Positions 17,897-25,809 of a stretch of DNA of 62,186 nt are shown here, in pieces. The stretch is from NCBI GenBank assembly GCA_902496455.1, contig CABVAY010000008.1, forward strand, positions 1 to 62,186, read 5' to 3'. The position numbers and the translations under genes are program-made. The notes beneath the pieces are model-generated. The model saw only the letters and a program-made list of their open reading frames with translations. It ran no database searches and was not told the origin of the DNA. How positions within the stretch are numbered: the first letter of the stretch is position 1; each line of letters opens with the position of its first letter. This DNA comes from an uncultured Collinsella sp. GTDB lineage: Bacteria; Actinomycetota; Coriobacteriia; Coriobacteriales; Coriobacteriaceae.

Positions 17897-18775
17897 CTAG
17901 CGCTCAACGAACTCTTGGATTTCCGCGAGCAGGCGCTTTGCCTCCTGACGGCCCTGGATATACAGGTCCAAAAGCTTTGCCGAATCGTGCTCGACATGGC
18001 CGACCTCGACCGGCTTTTGCGGAGCGACGACCAACGCACGGCCCTCGCGCTCATACTTCCACAGGTGCATGCGCTGCATGTTGTAGCGGTCGTGGCGCGT
18101 CTCGATAGCCTCGAGCAGATAGGGGTAGTCGGCATAGCGCGCACGCGCGGCGGGCATAAACTCGTAGGGCTTTTTCTCGTACGAGCGGTCCTGCGTGACG
18201 ATGACGACCGCGCGATCGAAGCCCGCCTCCTCGAGCACATGCTCGATGGGGACCGAATCGGCCACGCCGCCGTCGACGTATTTGTGCCCGTCAATCTCGA
18301 CCGGCGGCGTCACCAGCGGCAAAGAGGTCGATGCGCGCACAGCGTCGAGATCGAGCACGGCGCTTTTGACCGGGAGGTACGTGGCGGTTCCAAAGAGCAT
18401 GTCCGTCGCGACGGCGTACATCTCGATGGGGCTCGCGTTGAACGTCTCGTTGTCAAAGGGATCCAGGCGGTCCTGGACATCGTTGAAGATAAAGTCGTAA
18501 CCCACAATAGAGCCCGTGGACGCAAACGACGCGGCGCCCATGAAGCGGTTGTCGTTGCAGAAAGCCAGGTTGATGCGGTTGGCACGGCCGATCTGGTGCG
18601 ACTTGTAGTTCACGCCATTGAGGGCGCCGGCCGACACACCGTAGACAGCCGGAATCTCGACGCCGGCCTCCATGAGAACGTCGAGCACGCCTGCGGTAAA
18701 TTGCCCGCGGAAGCTGCCGCCCTCCAAGACGAGCGCGACCTTGCCGGCGTTCTTTGCCTTATCTTCTGCAGTCAT
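17897..18775 (-). CDS. Patatin-like phospholipase family protein (RssA/YjjU type)
   Basis: A 292-residue putative acyl hydrolase of the bacterial patatin family. The oxyanion loop ALVLEGGSFRGQFTAGVLD is near residue 15, the nucleophile Ser is in GVSAG near residue 45 (G-x-S-x-G), and the catalytic Asp is in VDGGVADSVP near residue 170, so the Ser-Asp dyad is complete. No signal peptide is present, so it is likely cytosolic or membrane-associated. AGGAGG lies in front of the ATG. The substrate is not known. It stands alone, upstream of the ribosomal operon. Confidence 0.9.
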   Translation of the reverse strand: MTAEDKAKNAGKVALVLEGGSFRGQFTAGVLDVLMEAGVEIPAVYGVSAGALNGVNYKSHQIGRANRINLAFCNDNRFMGAASFASTGSIVGYDFIFNDVQDRLDPFDNETFNASPIEMYAVATDMLFGTATYLPVKSAVLDLDAVRASTSLPLVTPPVEIDGHKYVDGGVADSVPIEHVLEEAGFDRAVVIVTQDRSYEKKPYEFMPAARARYADYPYLLEAIETRHDRYNMQRMHLWKYEREGRALVVAPQKPVEVGHVEHDSAKLLDLYIQGRQEAKRLLAEIQEFVER

Positions 18776-18842
18776 GTTGACCTCCTGCGATTGCGTTTTG
18801 GCTTTCTTCTACCCAGTTTTGCGAAGGAGAGCGCGCAGGTTT

Positions 18843-19082
18843 TGGAGTTGAGAAGGACGGGGCGGTCGACGGGAAAGCGCGTCCCAGTCTCAGAACAAAT
18901 TCCGGGTCGCAGTTTCCGCTTGAGGCGCTATCCGGAAAATGAATCCCATTCCGAGCTTAGATTCCGGGTCGTAGTTTCCGCTAGAGGCATCATCCGGAAA
19001 CTATATCCCAGTCTGAGCGTGGATTCCGGGACGCGCTTTCCGCCTGGGCTGCCATTGGGAAAGCGTGTCCCGGCCTGCGTTG
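18843..19082. repeat. Tandem 61-bp hairpin repeats with covarying stems
   Basis: Three complete units (about 18898-18959, 18960-19020 and 19021-19082) are preceded by a half unit at about 18868. Each begins ATTCCGGG and can fold back. In unit 2, GGGTCGTAGTTTCCG pairs with CGGAAACTATATCCC. In unit 3, GGGACGCGCTTTCC pairs with GGAAAGCGTGTCCC. The stem bases change together between the units while pairing is kept. No protein is encoded. Confidence 0.8.
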
Positions 19083-19088
19083 CCAAGG

Positions 19089-19350
19089 CGTTTTCTTTAC
19101 GCCCGCGCCCTGCATGGAGTTCGATTCTCCGCGGTACGGGGGGGGATTCACTGATGTGGGGCACGGCGGGCTGAGATTCGATAAACATCGCATCCATATT
19201 GGGCTGATAGTTTGCGCGGAGAATCCGCGTATTTGCTTCGCAAATACGCACCGGCTTCGGCCGCCTGCCGGCGTCCTCGCCCGCGGGCTAAAAACGCTTA
19301 CGCGTTTTCTTTACGCCCGCGCCCTGCACAGAGTTCGATTCTCCGCGGTA
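19089..19350. repeat. 48-bp direct repeat pair sharing 17 bp with the ssrA 3' end
   Basis: Copies lie at 19089-19136 and 19303-19350 and differ at two positions. Each ends GAGTTCGATTCTCCGCG, identical to the T-arm region of the ssrA gene, but in the opposite orientation to ssrA on the chromosome. The spacer between the copies contains another GCGCGGAGAAT and a perfect hairpin, GCGTATTTGC with GCAAATACGC, at about 19227-19250. These may be old attachment-site copies or a tRNA-end-derived repeat. Confidence 0.6.
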
Positions 19351-19362
19351 TCAATATGTAAT

Positions 19363-19397
19363 AAAAAAGCAGGTAGGTGCGTTTACCTACCTGCTTG
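19363..19397 (-). terminator. Terminator of ssrA
   Basis: On the minus strand a perfect stem AAGCAGGTAGGT/ACCTACCTGCTT with a six-base loop is followed by TTTTATT, eight bases after the tmRNA CCA end. Confidence 0.93.
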
Positions 19398-19404
19398 TAA
19401 CTAT

Positions 19405-19768
19405 TGGTGGAGGCGCGGAGAATCGAACTCCGGTCCACGAAGGCCCCCTGATTGGCATCTCCAAGCTCAGTCGCTGGTTTAGTCTCGGACGCTTTGCGCG
19501 CAGCGACACGCTCGCGGCGTCCTAACCGGTTCGGTCTTAGCCTGCGCCATACCGATTACGTGCGCAGGAGCATTCCCCTAAAATGACGTCGCGCCGGTGT
19601 CGGGGAAATCACCGGGTTGACGCGCCGCTATAAATTAAGCAGCGAGAGCCATAGGCTCAAAAGAAGAGTTGTTGTCAATTCAATTTGACGGTACCCCTGT
19701 TTAACGAGGCGAGGAGACCTCGGCTTGCTTCCTCTCTCAGAGCTATCGTGTCGAAACCAGTCGCCCCC
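19405..19768 (-). ncRNA. ssrA: Transfer-messenger RNA (tmRNA)
   Basis: This RNA frees stalled ribosomes and tags the unfinished protein for degradation. The 5' end GGGGGCGACTGGTTTCGAC and the 3' end GAGTTCGATTCTCCGCGCC...CCA form the alanine-tRNA-like half, with a seven-pair acceptor stem that includes one G-U pair. CCA is encoded. The tag frame runs from 19676 to 19638 and reads DNNSSFEPMALAA, stopping with TAA at 19637-19635. The resume codon would be GAC (Asp) and not the more common GCA. The length of 364 nt is normal for a one-piece tmRNA. Confidence 0.96.
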
Positions 19769-19790
19769 GAATGTCGGGAAAGTCTGGATG

Positions 19791-19814
19791 GCATCGGGTA
19801 CGAGTACCCGATGC
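19791..19814. promoter_or_regulatory. Perfect palindrome upstream of ssrA
   Basis: GCATCGGGTA (19791-19800) and TACCCGATGC (19805-19814) form a 10-bp perfect dyad with a four-base centre, about 25 bases upstream of the mature tmRNA 5' end. It is either an operator or a processing hairpin in the precursor. On the minus strand a TTGAAA with 17-bp spacing to TACTCG overlaps it and could be the promoter. Confidence 0.4.
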
Positions 19815-20005
19815 CCGTCGACTTTTCAAGGAACATGCAGGGCGAGCCCCGCTTGTGGAGTGTTATCTTACCACGTTCTGAAAGCGGACAGCTGTTCTAT
19901 GCACGAGCTGTGAAGACCCCAATGTGCGCCGCGCTTCGCACTTTTGCTACCGATTGCGTCACGTATATTTTCGCCAAGCAAAATTGACCCGTCGAAAGGA
20001 CCGTT

Positions 20006-20440
20006 ATGGATACCAAGCAGCAACTCGTCAATGCCCTCGCAGGCCTGGGCTCAACCATTACCGAAGCTATGGATGTCATCGAAGGCTTTGTCCCCTGCGG
20101 ACATCCCGCCCTCACGGTATCGAACGCGCTGGCCGCGCTGGACGCTGACGATGATGCAGCTCTCGCCCAGCAGCTTGAGACCGTCGAGGGCTTTATCGAC
20201 CACGTGAGCGAGAACCGCGGCGTGGCCGCCTACCACGACATCGAGGTCGAGCTCGCGGGTCCCAAGGCCCATCTGCTCGCAGCAATCCACGAGGTAGGCG
20301 CCCTTATGCAGACCGCAGGCGTCAAGAACACCCAGGTCAACGAGTGGCTCTACCGCAGCCTGGCAGCACTCGGCAGCTCCGACGAAAAGGCAGCCGAGCT
20401 TCTCGCAGAAAGTCCCGCCATTAAGGCCGAGCTTTTGTAA
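20006..20440 (+). CDS. Hypothetical helical protein, 144 aa
   Basis: I do not recognise a family. The protein is acidic and alanine/leucine-rich, and appears fully helical without membrane segments or a signal peptide. Two halves are visible around a short CGHPALTV linker near residue 32. A clear AAAGGA lies seven bases before the ATG and codon use is like the neighbours, so it is probably real. It stands alone between ssrA and a toxin-antitoxin pair. Confidence 0.75.
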   Translation: MDTKQQLVNALAGLGSTITEAMDVIEGFVPCGHPALTVSNALAALDADDDAALAQQLETVEGFIDHVSENRGVAAYHDIEVELAGPKAHLLAAIHEVGALMQTAGVKNTQVNEWLYRSLAALGSSDEKAAELLAESPAIKAELL

Positions 20441-20498
20441 ATAGCAGACGCGGGTCCCTTGGCGCATCGTCGTCCAAGAGGCCCGCAAACAGTTCGCA

Positions 20499-21014
20499 TC
20501 AACCAATAGCCGCGCCGCCACGTTCCGCCAAAGCAAGAATCGGCATCATTTGGCGCGGGGTCTTTGCTGCAAGATCGGCATGTTCGAGCAGTTTGCGATC
20601 ATTAGTTACCAAGTAATCAACCTGTGCGCGCTTGCATGCGGCGAGCACCAAGTTGTCCTCGTAATCGCGATGGAGCGCTAAGTATTTGTCGGCCAGCCAA
20701 AGGTCCGACGCATCTGCACCCACGGCCGTGGCGTTTTCGGTCATGTTCCGAACAAACGCCAACGCCGCATCGCCAATTGCACGGGCAGATGCCTCGTCGA
20801 GCGCTCCCCCGCTGGCAAGAACGCTGCGCTTCAGTTCGTGTTGGACAACGTACAGCACGTCCTTGGCGATATGCACCGGAAAGAACAGCAATGCCCCCGC
20901 CTCCGTCGCCTGCCCAATAAACGCGCGTGCGGCAAGCGACTCGGCATGGTCGGCGCAAAACGAATCGACCCATACGTTGGCATCCACCATTATTTTGAGG
21001 GGAGCCCCGCTCAC
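20499..21014 (-). CDS. PIN-domain toxin (putative ribonuclease)
   Basis: A 171-residue PIN-domain protein. MVDANVWVDSF near the N-terminus carries the first metal-binding Asp, further acidic residues lie at DLWLADKYL and at DYEDNLVLAACKRA near 135, and VDYLVTNDRKLL near 148 completes the fold. The partner gene lies directly upstream and overlaps it by four bases (GTGA). I therefore choose the GTG at 21014, which has AAGGGG before it, although an ATG at 20990 (MVDAN) is possible. As a VapC-like toxin it would cleave RNA. Confidence 0.82.
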   Translation of the reverse strand: MSGAPLKIMVDANVWVDSFCADHAESLAARAFIGQATEAGALLFFPVHIAKDVLYVVQHELKRSVLASGGALDEASARAIGDAALAFVRNMTENATAVGADASDLWLADKYLALHRDYEDNLVLAACKRAQVDYLVTNDRKLLEHADLAAKTPRQMMPILALAERGGAAIG

Positions 21015-21364
21015 AGGATCATCCCCTTTTGGCGATAGCGCTCGTCCATGGCTTCGGAATAGATTGTGTCCCAATCGCGATCGTCGGATACAGGCGACGC
21101 AGCGATGCCCATATCTGCATAAAGCCGGTCTGCCGCTGCCCACGACGCGGCGAACGGAGTATCGGGCGCGACGGCCTGCTGCCGGTCGTCGACGGCCGCA
21201 AGCACTTCCTCGCACTGCCCGCCACCCTGCGCGACCTTGGCCACCACCTTTTTGATGAGCTCGGGCAGCGACCCGCCCGAAAGCCGCAGCGCCTCCTCGG
21301 CACGGTTCTTGACCTGGCGATCCACGCGAACGTTCACCTGCGCCATGCCGCTAACAGTACCCAT
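21011..21364 (-). CDS. Ribbon-helix-helix antitoxin (RelB/DinJ-like)
   Basis: A 117-residue protein whose N-terminal 50 residues form a RelB/DinJ-type ribbon-helix-helix (AQVNVRVDRQVKNRAEEALRLSG). The rest is an acidic tail that probably wraps the toxin. The ATG at 21364 has AGGTGAGG before it. A start six codons later is also possible. It overlaps the PIN gene by four bases. A RelB/DinJ-type antitoxin beside a PIN toxin, not a RelE fold, is a less usual pairing but not unique. Confidence 0.82.
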   Translation of the reverse strand: MGTVSGMAQVNVRVDRQVKNRAEEALRLSGGSLPELIKKVVAKVAQGGGQCEEVLAAVDDRQQAVAPDTPFAASWAAADRLYADMGIAASPVSDDRDWDTIYSEAMDERYRQKGMIL

Positions 21365-21395
21365 CTCAACCTCACCTTCGACTTTTGCTATCTAA

Positions 21396-21426
21396 GCTAG
21401 CACAACTATATATTTCTGCTAGCACA
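21396..21426. promoter_or_regulatory. Direct-repeat operator of the PIN/RHH pair
   Basis: GCTAGCACA occurs at 21396-21404 and again at 21418-21426, 22 bases apart (two helical turns), on either side of an A+T-rich TATATA stretch that can be the -10 region. Ribbon-helix-helix antitoxins commonly bind such paired sites to repress their own operon. Confidence 0.55.
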
Positions 21427-21437
21427 TGGTCAAACGC

Positions 21438-21484
21438 AAAAGGCCTGCATTCTGGCGGCTGCAACACCGCCCAAATGCAGGCCA
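21438..21484 (-). terminator. Terminator of the P-type ATPase operon
   Basis: On the minus strand GGCCTGCATT and AATGCAGGCC enclose an inner GGCGG/CCGCC hairpin, and TTTT follows. It lies 20 bases after the ATPase stop. Confidence 0.85.
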
Positions 21485-21502
21485 AAAACTTAAGTAAAAA
21501 CG

Positions 21503-23578
21503 CTAGCGCAGGTAAGCCTTTGCGTTGCCCAGGCTGTAGGCGATCGTTGAGCCGTTGTGCAGCAGCGACGACGCCTGCGGAGTAATCATGCCGGTAATAC
21601 CCAATGCCAACAGCGCCGAGTTGGTGAGCATCACCTTGGAATACGAACTCGTCAGACGGTCGATAAGCCCCTGGCTCATGCGGCGCAGGCGCACGATCGC
21701 GGCCAGATCTGTATCCGTCAGGATGATATCGGCGACCTCCTTGGCGATGTCGCTTCCGCCGCCCATGGCCAGACCCACATCGGCCAGGCCCAGCGCCGGT
21801 GAGTCGTTGACGCCGTCGCCCACCATGGCAACGTGGCGCCCCTCGCCCTTAATGCGCTCCACATAGGCGTACTTGTCCTCGGGCAGCAGCTCGGCCTTAA
21901 ACTCGTCGACACCTGCCTCGCGAGCAATGCGCTCGGCCGTGCGCTCCGAGTCGCCCGTGAGCATGACCACGTGCTTAACGCCCAACGCGTGCAAGTCGGC
22001 GATGGCCTCGCGGACCCCGGGCTTAAGCGGGTCCTCGATACCGAGCACGCCCACAACGGTGCCGTCGACCGCCAGATACAGCGGCGACAGGCCCTGCATC
22101 TGGGACTCGATGCGCTCCTTTATGTCGGACTCGAGCTGCGCGCCCTCATCCTCAAACACAAAGTGTGCCGAGCCGATAATCGCGCGACGTCCTTCGATGG
22201 ACGAAGCGATGCCGTGTGCCACGATGTACTCGACGGCAGCATGGCGCTCGCGGTGCTCGAGCCCACGCTCGTGAGCAGCGTTGACCACGGCACGCGCCAC
22301 CGGATGCGGGAAATGCTCCTCCAAGCAAGCGGAAAGGCGCAGGATCTCGTCCTCGCTCCAGCCATCGGTGGTGAGTACGCAGGCAAGACGCGGCTGCGCC
22401 TCGGTGAGCGTGCCGGTCTTATCAAACACAATGGTGTCGGCCTTGGCAAACGACTCAAAGTACTTGGCGCCCTTGACCATGACGCCCATCTTGGCAGCGT
22501 CGCTCATGGCAGTCATGACGGCGACGGAACCCGTGAGTTTGAGTGCGCACGAGTAGTCGACCATCAGTGCCGCTGAGGTCTTGATGAGGCTGTGGGTGGT
22601 AAGCGCAACCAGGCCCGCGAGCAGGAAGTTCCACGGGACGATCTTGTTGGCAAGGTCCTCCATGTGCGACTGACCCTCGGACTTGAGCGAGTCGGCCGTC
22701 TGCACGAGCGAGACGATCGAGCGGAGCTTGGTCTGAGCCGTGTTGGCGCGCACACGCACCAAGATGCTGCCATCTTCCACAACGGTGCCGGCGAACACGT
22801 CGTCGCCCACGCTGCGCTCGACGGCCAGCGGTTCGCCGGTCAGGGTCGCCTGGTTGACCATAGCGCTCCCCTGCTCGACCACGCCGTCGATACAGATAGA
22901 CATGCCGGTGCGCACGGCGACCAAATCGCCGGGTTCAAGCTCGGTGGCGGCAACGCTTACCTCAGTGTCGCCGACGACCTTTTGCGCCTTGTCGGGCACA
23001 TCGAGCAGCGAGTTGATGAGCTCGTTTTCGCTCATGGCGCGGGTGTAGTCCTCAAGCAGCTCGCCCACGTTGAGCAGGAACATCGTCTGACCCGCGGTGT
23101 CGACGTCGCGCTTGACGAACGAGATGCCGATGGCCGAAGCGTCGAGCACGGGAACGGTCAGGCGCGGCTGCGCGAGCTCACGGAGGGCGGCGCGCAAAAA
23201 TGCCATGTAACCGACCACGACAAACACCGCACGCAGAGGCGTCGGCAAGAACCAGCGACGTGCGTAATGGGCACCGACGAGTGTCGCCAGGTCCATAACG
23301 AGTTTATGCTTGCGCGGCTCGAGTTGCATCACGTAGCCCGACTTGGCATCGGCGATAGCTTGAACATCGAGTGCACCCAAGGCGTCGAGCACGCTCGCGC
23401 GGCGCGGCTCGTCGTACTCCAGCGCCATCTGGCCAATGCGGCCATACACGCGCACCTTGTGCACGCCATCGATATCGCCGCTGAGCTTAAGAAGTGCATC
23501 GAGATCGCTCTCTGGCACAGGACCCGCCATTTGAAGACGGGTCCTGCCGGGGATCTCGCTAATAATCGAGAATCTCAT
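21503..23578 (-). CDS. Heavy-metal P1B-type ATPase
   Basis: A 691-residue membrane ATPase that moves a metal ion across the membrane. It has an N-terminal ferredoxin-like domain without a CxxC motif (about 1-70), membrane helices near 90-165 and 310-340, the actuator TGEP near 245, the phosphorylated Asp386 in DKTGTLT, and the hinge MVGDGVNDSPAL near 585. The metal-site helix reads SCALK with Cys344 and does not have the CPC of copper pumps. The metal is therefore uncertain, with Mn, Fe or Zn possible. The start is supported by homology more than by a ribosome site. It follows a small DUF6110-like gene, probably in one operon. Confidence 0.9.
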   Translation of the reverse strand: MRFSIISEIPGRTRLQMAGPVPESDLDALLKLSGDIDGVHKVRVYGRIGQMALEYDEPRRASVLDALGALDVQAIADAKSGYVMQLEPRKHKLVMDLATLVGAHYARRWFLPTPLRAVFVVVGYMAFLRAALRELAQPRLTVPVLDASAIGISFVKRDVDTAGQTMFLLNVGELLEDYTRAMSENELINSLLDVPDKAQKVVGDTEVSVAATELEPGDLVAVRTGMSICIDGVVEQGSAMVNQATLTGEPLAVERSVGDDVFAGTVVEDGSILVRVRANTAQTKLRSIVSLVQTADSLKSEGQSHMEDLANKIVPWNFLLAGLVALTTHSLIKTSAALMVDYSCALKLTGSVAVMTAMSDAAKMGVMVKGAKYFESFAKADTIVFDKTGTLTEAQPRLACVLTTDGWSEDEILRLSACLEEHFPHPVARAVVNAAHERGLEHRERHAAVEYIVAHGIASSIEGRRAIIGSAHFVFEDEGAQLESDIKERIESQMQGLSPLYLAVDGTVVGVLGIEDPLKPGVREAIADLHALGVKHVVMLTGDSERTAERIAREAGVDEFKAELLPEDKYAYVERIKGEGRHVAMVGDGVNDSPALGLADVGLAMGGGSDIAKEVADIILTDTDLAAIVRLRRMSQGLIDRLTSSYSKVMLTNSALLALGITGMITPQASSLLHNGSTIAYSLGNAKAYLR

Positions 23579-23596
23579 AGTTTGTGCCTGGGAGCG

Positions 23597-23842
23597 TTAC
23601 TCGGCTGCCTCGTCAGCAGCGGCCTCGCTCTGGGTGATGTAGGCAGCCTCGGCAACCATGTCGTCGACATTAGCCTTGGCCTGCTCGACCATGTCCTGGT
23701 AGCCGTTCTTGATGCGCATGCCGCACGCGATACCCTGTACGCAGGCATTCTTGACCGGAGCGCTGGTAAGCAGCTTGATGCCGGCCGTGCCAAGCAGAAA
23801 ACCGCCACCGACAAGCAGGGTATTGAACGTCGACTTCTTCAT
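23597..23842 (-). CDS. Small DUF6110-like membrane-anchored protein
   Basis: An 81-residue protein with a hydrophobic, glycine-rich N-terminal segment (about 6-26), two cysteines (34 and 40) and an acidic, alanine-rich tail. It resembles the small DUF6110-type proteins found beside heavy-metal P-type ATPases. That assignment is from memory and context. ATG at 23842 follows GGGAG with good spacing. It ends 18 bases before the ATPase start, so a joint metal-transport function is likely. Confidence 0.7.
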   Translation of the reverse strand: MKKSTFNTLLVGGGFLLGTAGIKLLTSAPVKNACVQGIACGMRIKNGYQDMVEQAKANVDDMVAEAAYITQSEAAADEAAE

Positions 23843-23928
23843 GTTGCTTCTCCCTTTTGCCGCATTGGACGCGGCACGGTGCCTCAGCACCCGAGTAAAC
23901 AAGTTTGCTCGAGCACACTTTTGGAAAA

Positions 23929-23952
23929 TAGTTTAGTTTATCTAACTATTAA
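23929..23952. promoter_or_regulatory. Metal-regulator-like box upstream of the ATPase operon
   Basis: TAGTTTAGTTTATCTAACTATTA is an imperfect A+T-rich palindrome (TAGTT against AACTA), with a second GGTTAAC close by at 23962-23969. It resembles DtxR/MntR-type boxes and sits about 90 bases before the DUF6110-like start. The assignment is tentative. Confidence 0.4.
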
Positions 23953-24027
23953 GGTCAACAAAGGTTAACTTTTTGGAAATCTTGGGGCGCGATGTGACCA
24001 AGGGACCGTACCTGCGCCACATCCACA

Positions 24028-24060
24028 AAACAATGGGCGTGCCGACGGCACGCCCATTCA
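24028..24060 (-). terminator. Terminator of gatCAB
   Basis: A perfect 12-bp stem, AATGGGCGTGCC 24032-24043 with GGCACGCCCATT 24047-24058, is followed on the minus strand by TGTTTTGT. It lies about 75 bases after the gatB stop. Confidence 0.85.
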
Positions 24061-24132
24061 CTCTATTCCATTCAGCCCCACCTGACCCGAACGGCCGAGT
24101 CGCTGCAGAACCCGGGAGCCCCGGGTTCCCGC

Positions 24133-25809
24133 TTACGAGAGCGACGTTCTCAGCAACTCGTTGAAGAGCTTCGGGTTGCCCTTGCCGCGGCTCGCCTTCA
24201 TGCACTGGCCCACCAAAAAGCCGATGACCTTCTGGTTGCCGTCACGATACTGCTGCGCCTGATCGGCACAGTTTGCCAGCACCTCGTCCACGATCGGCTG
24301 CAGCACGCCAGCATCGCTCACCTGACGCATGCCGCGCTCGTCGACGATCTTGTTGGGGTCGTCGCCGGTCTGGGCCATGGCCTCAAAGACCTCGTGCGCC
24401 TGGTTGGAGCTGATGGCATCGGTCGCCAGCAGCTTGGCCAGCGCTGCCACCTGAGCCGGCGCGATGCCGGACTCGGCCAGCGAGACCCCCGCGCCCTTAA
24501 GGTAGGCGATCATCTCGTTCACCAGCAGGTTTGCGACCGTCTGGGCCTCCTTGCCAGCCATACCGGCAGCGGCCGCCTCAAAGAACTCGGCAAACTCGGG
24601 GTCGCCAGCGATTTGCTCGGCATCGGCCGTCTTAATGCCAAAGTCGGTCTCAAAACGGGCGCGCTTGGCATCGGGCAGCTCGGGGATCTCGCCACGGCAG
24701 CGGTCGATGAACTCGTCGTCCAGATCGAACGGCGCTAGGTCGGGATCGGGGAACAGGCGATAGTCGTCGGCCGTTTCCTTCACACGCATAACAACGGTGC
24801 GCTTGCGGCTGGGCTCCCAGTGACGGGTCTCCTGGTAGATAATGCCACCCTCCTCGAGCACCTCGGCCTGGCGGCAAATCTCGTAGGCAAGGCCGTCATG
24901 CAGACTCTTAAACGAGTTAAGGTTCTTAAGCTCGGTCTTGGTGCCCAGCTTGGTCTCGCCACGGCGGCGCAGCGACACATTACCGTCGCAGCGCATGGAA
25001 CCTTTCTCCATGGAGCAGTCCGAAATGCCCAGCGTCACAAAGATGCGACGGAGCTTTTCCATAAACAGGCGAGCCTCCTCGGGCGTGCGCAGGTCGGGCT
25101 CAGTCACGAGCTCAATCAAAGGCGTGCCGCAGCGGTTGTAGTCGACGAGCGACTCGGCCGCGGCGGTAATGCGGCCCTCGGCGCCGCCCACGTGGACCAT
25201 CTTGGCGGCGTCCTCCTCCATATGGATGCGCAGGATGCGGATGGGCACCGTGTAGGAACCGTCCTCGCGACGCTCGGGCATCTGCAGGTTGGACGCATCA
25301 TAGCTAGCCAGATGGCCGGCGCGCTGATTGCCCTCGCGCATGGTCGACGTCATGGACGTGGACAGGCCCTCGGCGTTGGCCGAAGCGCTCGCCAGGCTCT
25401 GGGCCTCGGCCTCGCCGAACGCGCAGTCGGGGCGCTCGGCGGCACCGCGACCGGTCACGTCCAGGTCCAAGTGACCGTACATGGCAAAGGCGACCGGACC
25501 CTGCGTGGTCTGGAAGTTCTTGGCCATATCGGGATAAAAGTAGTGCTTGCGGTAGAACATCGAGTGACGCTGGATCTCGCAGTTGGTGGCGAGACCGGCC
25601 TTGACGATGCTCTCGATGGCGCGCTTGTTGGGCACCGGCAAGGCGCCGGGCAGGCCCAGGCACACCGGGCACACGTTGGCGTTGGGCTCGTCATCGTGGC
25701 TGAGCTTGCAGTTGCAGAACATCTTGGTATCGAGTGCGGTGAGCTCGGTATGAATCTCCAGGCCGATCACGGCCTCCCAATCCTGCAGGACCTCGGAAAG
25801 CTCCTTCAT
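24133..25809 (-). CDS. gatB: Asp/Glu-tRNA amidotransferase subunit B
   Basis: The tRNA-binding kinase-like subunit of GatCAB, which activates Glu-tRNAGln and Asp-tRNAAsn for amidation. The 558-residue protein has WEAVIGLEIHTELTALDTKMFC at its start, the zinc cysteines CNC and CPVCLG near 33-50, the MEEDAAKMVH and DYNRCGTPLIELVTEPDLR core, and the helical YqeY-like tail domain from about 400. The ATG overlaps the gatA stop by one base. It is the last gene of gatC-gatA-gatB. Confidence 0.98.
   Translation of the reverse strand: MKELSEVLQDWEAVIGLEIHTELTALDTKMFCNCKLSHDDEPNANVCPVCLGLPGALPVPNKRAIESIVKAGLATNCEIQRHSMFYRKHYFYPDMAKNFQTTQGPVAFAMYGHLDLDVTGRGAAERPDCAFGEAEAQSLASASANAEGLSTSMTSTMREGNQRAGHLASYDASNLQMPERREDGSYTVPIRILRIHMEEDAAKMVHVGGAEGRITAAAESLVDYNRCGTPLIELVTEPDLRTPEEARLFMEKLRRIFVTLGISDCSMEKGSMRCDGNVSLRRRGETKLGTKTELKNLNSFKSLHDGLAYEICRQAEVLEEGGIIYQETRHWEPSRKRTVVMRVKETADDYRLFPDPDLAPFDLDDEFIDRCRGEIPELPDAKRARFETDFGIKTADAEQIAGDPEFAEFFEAAAAGMAGKEAQTVANLLVNEMIAYLKGAGVSLAESGIAPAQVAALAKLLATDAISSNQAHEVFEAMAQTGDDPNKIVDERGMRQVSDAGVLQPIVDEVLANCADQAQQYRDGNQKVIGFLVGQCMKASRGKGNPKLFNELLRTSLS

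Noticed and set aside
18843..19082. CRISPR array
   Set aside because: The units are contiguous and palindromic through their whole length, without unique spacers or cas genes nearby.
19117..19136. tRNA 3' half suggested by GAGTTCGATTCTC
   Set aside because: No acceptor, D or anticodon arm can be built around it. It is explained by a repeat sharing the tmRNA T-arm.
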